Assembly: GCA_032622095.1 (NCBI GenBank)
Contig: CP136061.1
Span: 39,501,797 to 39,565,796, forward strand
Direction: 5' to 3'
DNA from: Siphonodentalium dalli
Taxonomy: Eukaryota; Mollusca; Scaphopoda; Gadilida; Siphonodentaliidae
Length of the DNA: 64,000 nt
The notes beneath the pieces are model-generated. The model was not told where the DNA came from, made no database searches, and worked only from the letters and a program-made list of their open reading frames with translations. Every line of letters starts with the position of its first letter. Position 1 is the first letter of the stretch. This document shows, piece by piece, positions 46,206-57,379 of the stretch. The translations under genes and the position numbers were made by a program.

Positions 46206-47449
46206 TATATATGTGTACATGTGGTACCTCAGAATTAAATGGACTGGACTACTGAAGTTGTACCTTCTATAAAGTGGACTATATATAGGGCCGGGAACCT
46301 ATGTCTTAATTTGCTTGAAAGTTTGCAGAAAGTTATCACTAATGGCAATTTCAACATATGTTTCCAAAGATATCAGCTGTTATGGAAAAATACTAATACA
46401 GGGCTGGGAACTTAGTTATAATATGACAAAAAATGTCCGCAAGTTAATCATGACTGGTAATTTAGACACAAGTATTTTCTATATTTTTCAAACTCATCTT
46501 CCAACTCATCTCGTATACTGTAAATTCCAGATATCAAACATTTGTTTTGTAGGAAATTTGGGCATTCAAATTTCCCAACCTCTAACAAATTGAACTTGAC
46601 CTGTATTTTTTGGTTGAGTTATTTATATAAGTGAAGAAAACGATGAATACTAACTTTGATGTGAGGCACATCGAGCAAATTATGATGTCGGTTCCTGGCC
46701 CTGTATATAATAAGTTTATGACGTCGGTTCCTGGCCCTGTATATAATAAGTTTATGACGTCGGTTCCTGGCCCTGTATATAATAAGTTTATGACGTCGGT
46801 TCCTGGCCCTGTATATAATAAGTTTCGTAAAATGATTAAAGGCCCACTTAATTTTCGAATCCCCAGATCACATTTTATACAACATATTCCATGTTATATA
46901 CCATTTGAAAGAGGAAGCTCCAAATCATTGTATTATCAACTGATCCAGTTGAATAAACTGTTAAATATGTTGTTTTTGTCAAGGTACGATGTGTGTTCGG
47001 TGCTTAATTTTGAATCTTAGATCTGGTCTGTACTGCCAGTTTATTGTTCTCAATGGAAGGCGAACAACCTTCTCTTTGTTGTGAATTATGATGCATTCTG
47101 GGCTAAATAATGGGGGGAAGTCTTAAGGTGAATCTGAGAATCTCTATCACTTGGTGGACACTCCTAGGCCACAGCTTTCCGTTTTCTGGTGGAATATATA
47201 TATATATTGATTCCTCTTCCAAATAGTATCGAATATGTTGTGTATAATGTGATCTGGGCATTCAAAAATGAAGTGGCCTTTAATTAAATCCTGTCTCATA
47301 TTATATGTTATCATCTAGACAACATATCTGTTTCAGATGGACACATGTACTGATCAGCAGACACTGCTCATTTCTTTAGTTCCCCGTAATGATATTTGGG
47401 AGACATTCAATTACATGGAGAAGTCGTTATTTCTATCCGGTGTTTGTAC
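46206..47449. other. Flanking sequence with a 36-base repeat; no gene recognised
   Basis: Apart from the 36-base repeat at 46682-46825 I see no supported feature. A 129-codon frame (46631-47020) runs through that repeat and a 36-49-codon stretch follows an acceptor-like TGTTTCAG at 47336. Neither shows a known motif or a matching partner exon. Confidence 0.45.
46682..46825. repeat. 36-base tandem repeat, four copies
   Basis: ATGACGTCGGTTCCTGGCCC and following bases, period 36, units at 46682, 46718, 46754 and 46790. In the plus frame it reads MTSVPGPVYNKF. Confidence 0.9.
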
Positions 47450-47707
47450 TCAACCCTTCCATCACTGGAGCTTCGTGAAATTTTGCGAAAACACTATGCC
47501 AATTCATTCTCCTATATATGAGTCCCCCATAGGGAGCCTCGCATATATAAGAGAATGCATTGGCCTAACAGTATTTACATTGACCTTGTAAGCCATGCAT
47601 TCTCTTATATGTGAGCCTCCCTATGGGAGACTCGCATATATAAGAGAATGCACTGGCACAGGGTCTTTAATGCTGTACCAGCGCAGCTCCCATCATGAAA
47701 GGGTTAA
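47450..47707. mobile_element. TTAA MITE, CCATGACTGGAG end-type, two hairpins
   Basis: Left end TCAACCCTTCCATCACTGGAG (first T of TTAA changed), right end TCCCATCATGAAAGGGTTAA. Hairpins at about 47500-47565 and 47590-47660 with the ATTTACATTGACCTTGTAAGCC spacer. Confidence 0.75.
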
Positions 47708-47861
47708 TGCCTGGAATTGGATGTTTATTTCAATGCTTGCATTAATTATATTTGATTCTGATGGTTGAAAACATTCGATTCTCATGTGTTCTTTGTTACT
47801 TTTACAGAACGACGTGATATTTATGTTAGAATACTTTCGTGAAATATGTCTATGTACAAGC

Positions 47862-48110
47862 CTTAAAATAGTGTGTCTGACATTTGCAGAATGAGGTCCC
47901 CAGAGGGTGAATTTAGTGATGCAATTCCGCACAGCATGCTAGCGTCACAAATTCACCCTCTGGGAACCTCATTCTGCTTAGGTCTCAACTGCTATGGGAG
48001 ACCTAGGATCAGATTGAAGTTCCCCAGTTGAAGTTGGTGATGTTCACTCATTAGTCGCCTCGATTATTCATTTTATCTTCTGCTAATTAGGGGATATAGC
48101 TATAATAGTT
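47862..48110. mobile_element. AGGTCCCC-family repeat
   Basis: AAAATAGTGTGTCTGACATTTG, palindrome, then the CTATGGGAGACCTAGGATCA block and AATTAGGGGATATAG. Right end truncated. Confidence 0.65.
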
Positions 48111-48202
48111 GAATTTGACAGTAAACTACTTTCGTGTTTTATAGAGCCCTGTGAATTGGGCATTTTCATTTTGAATGGATTCTCGAATCGAATCGAATCA
48201 GC

Positions 48203-49148
48203 CAGTGTTGAAATGATTAGTGAATTTCAGAGTCGACTAGTCGAGGCCCAAAAGTCGCGTTGCGTCGACTAGTCGGTACCCGATATCAAAACTTTCAAAG
48301 ATAACATGGTACGGAAAATTCATCGTACATGGCATACACTGATGACTGGTGCAATGACGGTCTATTGCGTAGCGCATTTCCCTGCATAGACAACAATTTA
48401 TTTGGGAAATAATACTGTAAACATCTTGATATTTATCCAACACACTGCATGTGATTATATAATTAGACATGTGGTGGATAATGATTAGAAACACGATCAT
48501 TTATACAGGTTTTCAATTTAATATCAGCGTTCAAGATTTCGTTTAGTCACGTGATCACCAATAAACCGGTGCCGAGCGGTGTCAATATGAAATGTTAATG
48601 TTCCGACTAAATACGCCCTGTAGTATAGGCTACGTGTGGAATACGATAGCCAGTTCTGTGTGGTAGTAGGTGGGCGTGAAGCGCCCGGGATTCGCGCCCG
48701 GGATAGTCGAAAAGAGTGACGTCTCCTTAAGTGACCTTCACACAGCGTCGCATCATAACCCGGCGGTGCGAGATCAATTGAAATATACACAGTGTCTAGA
48801 TCAAAGCGGTCTCCGACAACAAATGATAAAGCCGCGTCAATCATTGCCATCATGTTGCAGTGATGTCTTTGACCTCAAACGACGAGTGAGACATTGTGTT
48901 GTCAATTTCATTCTTTCAATTAATAGTCGGGGCACTGTGTGTGTCTATACTAGTAACACTGTCAATTCCGGGTGCCACCAAACGTTATACTTACGCGCTG
49001 TTAACACCGTTTATGCCGGAATCGATCTTGAAAACTTTATACATGTAACTAGTACACTATGTTCCGACTAGTCGACGGCAAAATTCAGAGTCGACGTTCT
49101 GACATTTCAGCGTCGACTACAGCTAGTCGATTAATCATTTCAACCTTA
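48203..49148. mobile_element. hAT-like element (946 bp), TSD GAATCAGC
   Basis: Duplications GAATCAGC at 48195-48202 and 49149-49156. Ends CAGTGTTGAAATGATTAGTG and TTAATCATTTCAACCTTA; subterminal GTCGACTAGTCGA motifs at both sides. A related end forms the first 287 bases of the window. The frames at 48237-48500 and 48670-49071 are not recognisable proteins. Confidence 0.85.
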
Positions 49149-49531
49149 GAATCAGCCAAATGATTCTGAATCGCATCGAATCTCAAATCGAATCATTACA
49201 TCAGACATATCAATAGTGAAGATGTAGATATCACTCGACTGAGTGGCCATACTGGTATGGATCGTCGGTATATAATGTAAATATTGTACATAAATGGATC
49301 AAATTTGCATTTAACAAATTACGTGTTCATTCTTTGTGGCAATCTCTGCTCTAGAATATCGAAATGGTATCATAAGCAATAATTAAGTAATAAACATTCA
49401 CGTAGCTTAAGTTTGACATATATATGAAATTTTGCTAGTTCAGTTTCATCAGGTAGTCTATATAGTATAGCTCAGTCTACAACAGTGTTTGTAATGTGTG
49501 GTCTTTCGTTGGTATCATATGCTATCTTCGT

Positions 49532-49730
49532 GAAAAAGCACTGTTGTCCAATGCCGTAATGAGATCAGGACAGCCGATATCGAATGGAATTGCATCAGAC
49601 GAAAGATTCCGAAGCGCATTTGAATCGAATCGATTCGATTCAATACGCTTCGGAATCTTTCGTCTGATGCAATTAGATTCAATATCGGCTGTCCTGATCT
49701 CATTACGGCATTGGACAACAGTGCTTTTTC
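49532..49730. mobile_element. Perfect-type palindrome, 199 bases
   Basis: GAAAAAGCACTGTTGTCCAA to its complement GTGCTTTTTC, arms of about 95 bases with a centre at GAATCGATTCGATTC. Duplicate frames on the two strands result from the symmetry. Confidence 0.75.
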
Positions 49731-49783
49731 AGTGGAAATTATGGGATCGTGTATCTCAGTGCACAGCCACATTGTACTCTTTA

Positions 49784-50454
49784 TTTAAACCTCTCATGAC
49801 GGGAGCTGTGCTGGCGCAGCATTAACCCTTTCAGTGCCAGGGGCCGATCTCATCGGCCCTAATTTACAGTTTGTAAAATCGTCCCTAAAAAAATTAAAAC
49901 ATTTAAAAAAAAAACATTTAGATTTTTATGGGTTGAATTTTTTTTGGGTATGCTTAAGCATGCTATAGGGAATTTAAAAACAAACTGGATAAAACCTTAG
50001 GGGCATGTTTTAACTCAAAACTATTTCCTGGCACTAAACCTACAAAATAAGTTTGTTAAAGAATATTTTAAAAAATTATTAAAATTATTAAAATTGTAAC
50101 AAATTGTACAAAATAATAACAAATGATGAAAAATTGTTAGGCCAATGCATTCTCTTATATATGCGAGGCGACCTATGGTCGACTCGCATATATAAGAGAA
50201 TGCATTGGCACAGTGTATATGGGTTGATAGAAAAATCGGACCTGGCACTGAAAGGGTTAAACATCCTTTGCCAATGCATTCTCTTATATATGCGAGCCTG
50301 CATAGGGAGCCTCGCATATATAAGAGAATGCACTGGCTTACAAGGTCAATGTTATATATGCGAGGCTCCCTATGGGAGACTCGCATATATAAGAGACTGC
50401 ATTGGCACAGGGTTTTCGCAAAGTTTCAGGAAACTCAAGTCATGGAAGAGTTAA
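49784..50454. mobile_element. TTAA MITE (CCATGACTGGAG type) hosting a second TTAA MITE
   Basis: Outer left TTAAACCTCTCATGACGGGAG and outer right TCAAGTCATGGAAGAGTTAA. The insertion at 49822-50260 is exactly at an internal TTAA in GCAGCATTAAA, a sequence found intact in sister copies (for example 26411-26420). Confidence 0.8.
49822..50260. mobile_element. TTAA MITE, GTGCCAGG end-type, nested
   Basis: TTAACCCTTTCAGTGCCAGG to CCTGGCACTGAAAGGGTTAA with one hairpin at about 50143-50210; colinear with 8137-8588. Confidence 0.85.
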
Positions 50455-50643
50455 TAATCATGTAAGTTGTAAAGGATATTAACATGGATACTCATTCGGT
50501 CTTCCATAACAATGTTAGACAAATTCAATGTTAATTTACTTCCTTATAACGCTTCATCATGATTAATTATTTGCGTAGATCTAGACATGTTATTTTGTCA
50601 CAAAAACAAACATGGTACCGATTTAATATGATGATATTTTTTA

Positions 50644-52676
50644 GTCGAGTTTTTTTCCAAAACTCGACTTATAATTTGATGAGGGACGGTGGGCGGGCGG
50701 CGGACGGGCGGGCGGGCGGCATGTTTTGCTTATAACTCAACCGTTTATTGACGAATTAAATTAAAAATTTGGTGTGTGAGTACATATCCATGCACGTAAG
50801 CTGCAGACAAAAAATTGGGTTCGTCCGCACATTTATTACAGAGTTATGGCCCTTTGCCATTTTTCACTGATTTTCAGCTCGTTGGCGCGATAACTTCAAC
50901 AAACGTTATCCGATTTGATTGAAATTTGGTATATAGGTGTCTCCCAAGAATATCTCGGTCGAGTTCGAAAACCGGCCAGGTCCGATAAAATTTTATAGAG
51001 TTATGGCCCTTAAGTAGTCATTTTGTACGAATTTTGAGCTCGTTAGCGCGATAACTTCAACAAACGTCATCCGATTCAACTAAAATTTGGTATATAAGTG
51101 TCTTCCAATAATATCCTGGACGAGTTCGAAAACCAGCCCGGTCCGATAAAATTTGATAGAGTTATGGTCCTTAAGTAGTCATTTTGTACGAATTTTGAGC
51201 TCGTTAGCGCGATAACTTCAACAAACGTCATCCGATTCAATTAAAATTTGGTATATAAGTCTCTTCCAATAATATCCTGGACGAGTCAGAAAACCAGCCT
51301 GGTCCGATAAAATTTGATAGAGTTATGGCCCTTAATTAGTCATTTTTCACGAATTTTCAGCTCGTTAGCGCGATAACTTCAACAAACGTTATCCGATTTG
51401 ATTGAAATTTGGTATATAGGTGTCTCCCAAGAATATCTCGGTCGAGTTCGAAAACCGGCCAGGTCTGATAAAATTTTATAGAGTTATGGCCCTTAATTAG
51501 TCATTTTTTCAAAAAAATTTCAGCTCGTTAGCGCGATAATTTAACAAACATCATCCTATTTGATTGAAATTTTGATATATAGGTGTCTCCCAAGAATACC
51601 TCGGACGAGTTAGAAAACCGACCCGGTCCGATAAAATTTGATAGAGTTATGGTCCTTAAGTAGTCATTTTGTACGAATTTTGAGCTCGTTAGCGCGATAA
51701 CTTCAACAAACGTCATCCGATTCAACTAAAATTTGGTATATAAGTGTCTTCCAATAATATCCTGGACGAGTTCGAAAACCAGCCCGGTCCGATAAAATTT
51801 GATAGAGTTATGGTCCTTAAGTAGTCATTTTCTACGAATTTTGAGCTCGTTAGCGCGATAACTTCAACAAACGTCATCCGATTCAATTAAAATTTGGTAT
51901 ATAAGTGTCTTCCAATAATATCCTGGACGAGTCCGAAAACCAGCCTGGTCCGATAAAATTTGATAGAGTTATGGCCCTTAATTAGTCATTTTTCACGAAT
52001 TTTCAGCTCGTTAGCGCGATAACTTCAACAAACGTTATCCGATTTGATTGAAATTTGGTATATAGGTGTCTCCCAAGAATATCTCGGTCGAATTCGAAAA
52101 CCGGCCAGGTCCGATAAAATTTTATAGAGTTATGGCCCTTAATTAGTCATTTTTTCACAAATTTTCAGCTCGTTAGCGCGATAACTTCAACAAACGTTAT
52201 CCGATTTGATTGAAATTTGGTATATAGGTGTCTCCCAAGAATACCTCGGACGAGTTAGAAAACCGACCCGGTCCGATAAAATTTGATAGAGTTATGGTCC
52301 TTAATTAGTCTTTTTGTACGAATTTTGAGCTCGTTAGCGTGATAACTTCAACAAACGTCATCCGATTCAACTAAAATTTGGTATATAAGTGTCTTCCAAT
52401 AATATCCTGGACGAGTTCGAAAACCAGCCCGGTCCGATAAAATTTGATAGAGTTATGGCCCTTAATTAGTCATTTTTCGTGAATTTTTAGCTCGTTAGCG
52501 CGATAACTCGCGTCCTCCGATTTGTTTAAAATTTGGAATAGACATACTTGCCAAGAATATTTAGGACGAGTTCGAAAACCAGCCTGGCCCGATAAAATTT
52601 GATAAAGTTATGGCCCTTCCGGTAGCCACCGGCGGTAAGCCACCGAAAACGAGACACAGCATCTCTGATGCCACCT
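50644..52676. repeat. 161-base satellite, 11 units, with four-unit higher-order repeat
   Basis: Begins with a short inverted repeat (GTCGAGTTTTTTTCCAAAACTCGAC) and a GGGCGGGCGG stretch. Units containing GCTCGTTAGCGCGATAACTT start near 50877, 51038, 51199, 51360, 51521, 51683, 51844, 52005, 52168, 52329 and 52489. Diagnostic variants (GGTGTCTCCCAAGAATA versus AGTGTCTTCCAATAATA) follow the order A B B' A A' B B' A A' B, so units 645 bases apart are more alike than neighbours. No gene. Confidence 0.9.
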
Positions 52677-52799
52677 CTTGTTAGCTCAACTTTACTTTGT
52701 AAAGTTTGAGCTATTGCCATGGCTTGGTATCCGTCGTGCGTGTGTGTGTGCGTGATTCGTCAACAATTTCCTTTAGCACGGGCTACAGTTCGTACCTTT

Positions 52800-53960
52800 G
52801 GTCCGATTATTATTAAATTTGTCATGGATGTTGACATTGACAGCGACCATTTTGGATTTCAAAATTCAATCCATTAGTACTGTTTGTCTTATTGTCATGA
52901 AATTTGTCATGGATGTTAATATTGACATGTAGATGGGAACGAGTAATTTTGGGGTCATTCGGCCAAAAAACATGGCCGCCAGCAGCCATCTTGGATTTTA
53001 CTCTTTGTATGACTAAATTCTTTAGCATGGGCTACAGGCAATACCTTTAGTCTGATCGTCATAAAATTTGTCATGGATGTTAACGATGACATGTAGATGG
53101 GAACGACTCATTTTGGGGTCATTCGGCCGAAAACATGGCCACCAGCAGCCATCTTGGATTTTACTTTTCTCTTCATGTCTATGAACTAGTATTAGACATT
53201 CAACTTTCCACATTCCTAATCGCTCCATTGACTGTAATACATTAAATTATTCCCTTTCCAAGTTGAGCTACAGTGTCATTGACACTTTCATATATTTTAC
53301 TCTTTGCATGACTAAATACTTTGGCACAGGCTACAGGTCGTACCTTTGGTCCGATCATTATGAGATTTGTCATGGCTGTTGACATTGACATGTAGATGGG
53401 AACGAGTCATTCGGCCAAAAAAACATGGCCGCTGGTGGCCATCTTGGATTTCAAAATTCAATCCATTGGCGCGGGCTACAGATTATTCAATCCATTGGGC
53501 TACAGACTATTCAATCCATTGGCGCGGGCTACAGACTATTCATCTGATCATTATGAGATTTGTCATGGATGTTGACATTGACATGTAGATGGGAATGAGC
53601 CATTTTGGGGTCATTCAGCCAAAAAACATGGCCACCAGCAGCCATCTTGGATTTTGCTCTTTGCATGACTAAATCCTTTGGCACAGGCTTCAGGTCGTAT
53701 CTTTGGTTAGATCATTATGAGATTTGTCATGGCTGTTTGGCTGCCGGTGGACATTTTAGAATTTACTCTTTGCATCACTAAATCCTTTGGCACACCATAC
53801 TCACCACATCCCTGATCCAATCATCATGGAACTTGTCATGAATGTTGATATTGACATGTACATCTTGTCTTACTTAGAAATTTCAATTAACACCTTTCCT
53901 ATTCCTCCATTTACTGTCAACCATTAAATTATTCCCCTACCTAAGTTGAGCTACAGTGTC
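52800..53960 (+). repeat. Left array of about 160-base units
   Basis: About six degenerate units with GTCATGGATGTTGACATTGA, ATGTAGATGGGAACGA, GGGGTCATTCGGCC and CAGCCATCTTGGATTTTAC. Ends at TTGAGCTACAGTGTCATTGAC, which is inverted at 57265. Confidence 0.8.
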
Positions 53961-54067
53961 ATTGACACTTTCATTTTTAATTATATTTTTGTGAAATATG
54001 ATATTGTGTTTTGCCTCTTGTATCAAATTCACAAACCAACAAATGTCCATATTCACCTATTAATAGT

Positions 54068-54320
54068 TTAACCCTTCCATGACTAGCTTCCTGAAATTTT
54101 GCGAAAACCCTGTGCCAAAGCATTTTCATACATATACAAATCTCCCATAGGGAGCCTCGCATGCATAAGAGAATGCATTGGCATTACAATATTTACCTTG
54201 ACCTTGTAAGCCAGTGCATTCTCTTATATATGTAAGGCTTCCTATGGGAGACTCGCACATATAAGAGAATGAACTGGCACAGGATCTTTAATGCTGCACC
54301 AGCCATCATGAAAAGGTTAA
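54068..54320. mobile_element. TTAA MITE, CCATGACTGGAG end-type, two diverged hairpins
   Basis: TTAACCCTTCCATGACTAGC to CATCATGAAAAGGTTAA, with the ATATTTACCTTGACCTTGTAAGCC spacer between two worn hairpins. Confidence 0.75.
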
Positions 54321-54717
54321 TATAACTATAATCGGTAAATCCAGGATGTGCCTGACCTGACGATGGTGATCCAGACTGGAATTGTGATTGAAATCCTTTC
54401 CACATGGCATTCAATGTGCAATTATCCTTGAGAAAACACAACTTATTTTCAATAGTCTAACAGTATGTGAAATGGAGGTGACTTTTTCACAATGTCTTTG
54501 TTTGTGTCATCTTGTTTGAGTGCTTGTTATCTGTTATCCAAAAATAAAATATGTTCTACAGTATATCTAAGCAACAATTATTTGAGCTTATTCCCCTGTG
54601 GAAAGATCTCTGGGACTCCGTCTCGAACAATTAATAGGGAATCGCATTACATTAACAAGAGCACGTCGTCGGGGTATGGCATAATACGCCCGTTTCTGGA
54701 GAAGAGTGGAGCAAGGT

Positions 54718-55117
54718 TTAACCCTTTGCCCAACAGAACGGCCCTGTGCCAATGCATTCTCTTATATATGTGAGTCGACCATAGGTCGCCTCGCATATAT
54801 AAGAGAATGCATTGGCTTAACACATTAAAAATTATAAAATTGTTAAAGAATGTAAGAAAAAATGGTAAAAAGTGTTAAAAAAAAGATTTTTTTTAGGCCA
54901 ATGCATTCTCTTATATATGCGAGGCGACCTATGGTCGACTCGCATATATAAGAGAATGCATTGGCACAGGGCATAACTGTAACCATCACAATGTGGTCAA
55001 TGAGCCGGTTCCAATGATATCCATATTTGTATGGTTCTATTGAGACAGACCGAAGATATTTTAGGCTGTTGAAGCTTTATTTGGCCTGTTTTGTCGGTTT
55101 GTTGGGTAAAGGGTTAA
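54718..55117. mobile_element. TTAA MITE, CCCAACA end-type, two hairpins
   Basis: TTAACCCTTTGCCCAACAGA to TTTGTTGGGTAAAGGGTTAA; hairpins at about 54748-54815 and 54898-54965; in the opposite orientation to 18620-19018. Confidence 0.85.
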
Positions 55118-55179
55118 CAAATTTTTGTATCAATCAGAAACCTCAAAATATAAACATTTGAAGTTGAAATTAATATACC

Positions 55180-55550
55180 TTGTTACCAGTGAGAAATAAC
55201 CACATCAACAATCATTAAAATCTAAGGGGCATAACTCAGTCAAAATCATAAGGACGAAAACCCATATTCGAACATGATCTGTATTTTGGGGTGGTAAACT
55301 AATATACCAAACTTGGTTCAGTTCACTTGATTCAATCTAAAGAAGTCAATAAAAAGGGACATAACCCAGTCAAAATCATGCGGACGAAACCCATATTCGA
55401 ACTTGATCTGTATTTTGGTGTGGTAAACTAACATACATGTACCAAATTTTTTTCAGTTCACTCGATTCAATCTAAAGTTATCATCCGGAAACCAAAAGCG
55501 GACGGACAGACAACCCATTTATATAATACGACCGTTTTTTTTCAAATGGG
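55180..55550. repeat. Two-copy repeat, about 125-base unit
   Basis: GGGGCATAACTCAGTCAAAA...CATATTCGAACATGATCTG and a second copy from GGGACATAACCCAGTC. A diverged relative lies at 41310-41510. Confidence 0.65.
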
Positions 55551-55579
55551 CGTATAAAAAGTATTATGTCAATATCAGC

Positions 55580-55850
55580 CAACAACAAATCATTGCTGGT
55601 CTGATCAAGTGATTTCAAGCCAATCATCGCTGGTCTGATGAGACGATTCCGAGCCAATTATCACAGGTCCGATCAGACAATTCCGAGCCAATCATCACTG
55701 GTCTGATCAGGCAATTCCAAGCCAATCATCGCCGGTCTGATGAGACAATTCCAAGTCAATCATCGCTGGTCTGATGAGACGATTCCGAGCCAATCATCAC
55801 TGGTCTGATCAGGCGGTTCCAAGCCAATCATCGCCGGTCTGATGAGCCAA
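55580..55850. repeat. 34-base tandem repeat, about eight copies
   Basis: CCAATCATC(G/A)CTGGTCTGAT with alternating GAGACGATTCCGAG / CAGGCAATTCCAAG tails, period 34. Confidence 0.85.
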
Positions 55851-55881
55851 TTAGAAGATAGTTGCTTGGAGTTTGTGGTAG

Positions 55882-55968
55882 GGAGACACAGACCTTGGAA
55901 TTGTTGGTTGGGAGACACGGACCTTGGAATTTGTGGCTGGGAGACACAGACCTTGGAATTTGTGGACG
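55882..55968. repeat. 29-base tandem repeat, three copies
   Basis: GGGAGACACAGACCTTGGAA followed by TTTGTGG(C/A)T, three times. Confidence 0.85.
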
Positions 55969-55984
55969 TAACATTTGTTTTAAT

Positions 55985-57170
55985 CTGTTCTATACTAAAA
56001 TTTCATCAGTAGTTATCCCATAGGAAATGTTCAGATAATAAGGTTAACCTTTCTATACTAAACATTACATCAGTAGTTATTCCGTAGGAAATGTTCAGAT
56101 AATAAGGTTAACCCTTTCTATACTAAACATTACATCAGTAGTTATCAAGTAGGAAATGTTCAGATAATAAGGTTAACCCTTTCTATACTAAACATTACAT
56201 CAGTAGTTATCACATGGAAATGTTTAGATAATAAGGTTAACCCTTTCTATACTAAACATTACATCAGTAATTATCACATAGGAAATGTTTAGATAATAAA
56301 GTTAACCCTTTCTATACTAAACATTACATTAGTAGTTATCACATGGAAATGTTTAGATAATAAGGTTAACCCTTTCTATACTAAACATTACATCAGTAAT
56401 TATCACGTAGGAAATGTTCAGATAATAAGATTAACACTTTCTATACTAAAGCATCATTGATGAGTAGTTATCCCATAGGAAATGTTCAGATAATAAGTTT
56501 AACCCTTTCTATGCTAGAGCATCATTGATGAGTAGTTATCCCATAGGAAATGTTCAGATAATAAGTTTAACCCTTTCTATTTTAAAGCATCATTGAGTAG
56601 TTATCCCATAGGAAATGTTCAGATAATAAGTTTAACCCTTTCTATGCTAGAGCATCATTGATGAGTAGTTATCCCATAGGAAATGTTCAGATAATAAGTT
56701 TAACCCTTTCTATTTTAAAGCATCATTGAGTAGTTATCCCATAGGAAATGTTCAGAAAATAAGTTTAACCCTTTCTATGCTAGAGAATCATTAATGAGTA
56801 GTTATCACATAGGAAATGTTCACATAATATGTTTAACCCTTTCTATGCTAGAGCATCATTGATGAGTAGTTATCCCACAGAAAATGTTCAGATAATAAGT
56901 TTAACCCTTTCTATACTAAAGCTTCATTGATGAGTAGTTATCCCATAGGAAATGTTCAGATAATAAGTTTAACCCTTTCTATACTAAACATTACATCAGT
57001 AGTTATCCCGTAGGAAATGTTCAGATAATAAGATTAACACTTTCTAAACTAAACATTACATCAGTAGTTATCCCATAGGAAATGTTCAGATAATAAGATT
57101 AACCCTTTCTACACTAAAGCATCATTGGTGAGTAGTTATCCCATAGGAAATGTTCAGATAATAAGGTTGT
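55985..57170. repeat. About 65-base minisatellite, roughly 18 copies
   Basis: Unit TTAACCCTTTCTATACTAAA...AGTAGTTATCCCATAGGAAA, then TGTTCAGATAATAAG. Two subtypes (ACTAAACATTACATCAG and GCTAGAGCATCATTGATGAG) are arranged in blocks. A lone unit is at 41141-41205. Confidence 0.92.
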
Positions 57171-57379
57171 TTGTTTAACTTATTAACTGACCATTTCCCA
57201 GAATTATTAAATAGGGCTCATTCTGCACTTTATTATCTTCCATTTGACCTAATCCGAAGACATATGAAAGTGGCAATGACACTGTAGCTCAACTTTGTAA
57301 AGAAGGTAATTTTTTTGTGATGAGCAATGAATAGAGAGATTAAAAAGGAGTGTAAAAATGAGCAGTAAAGAATTTAGTC

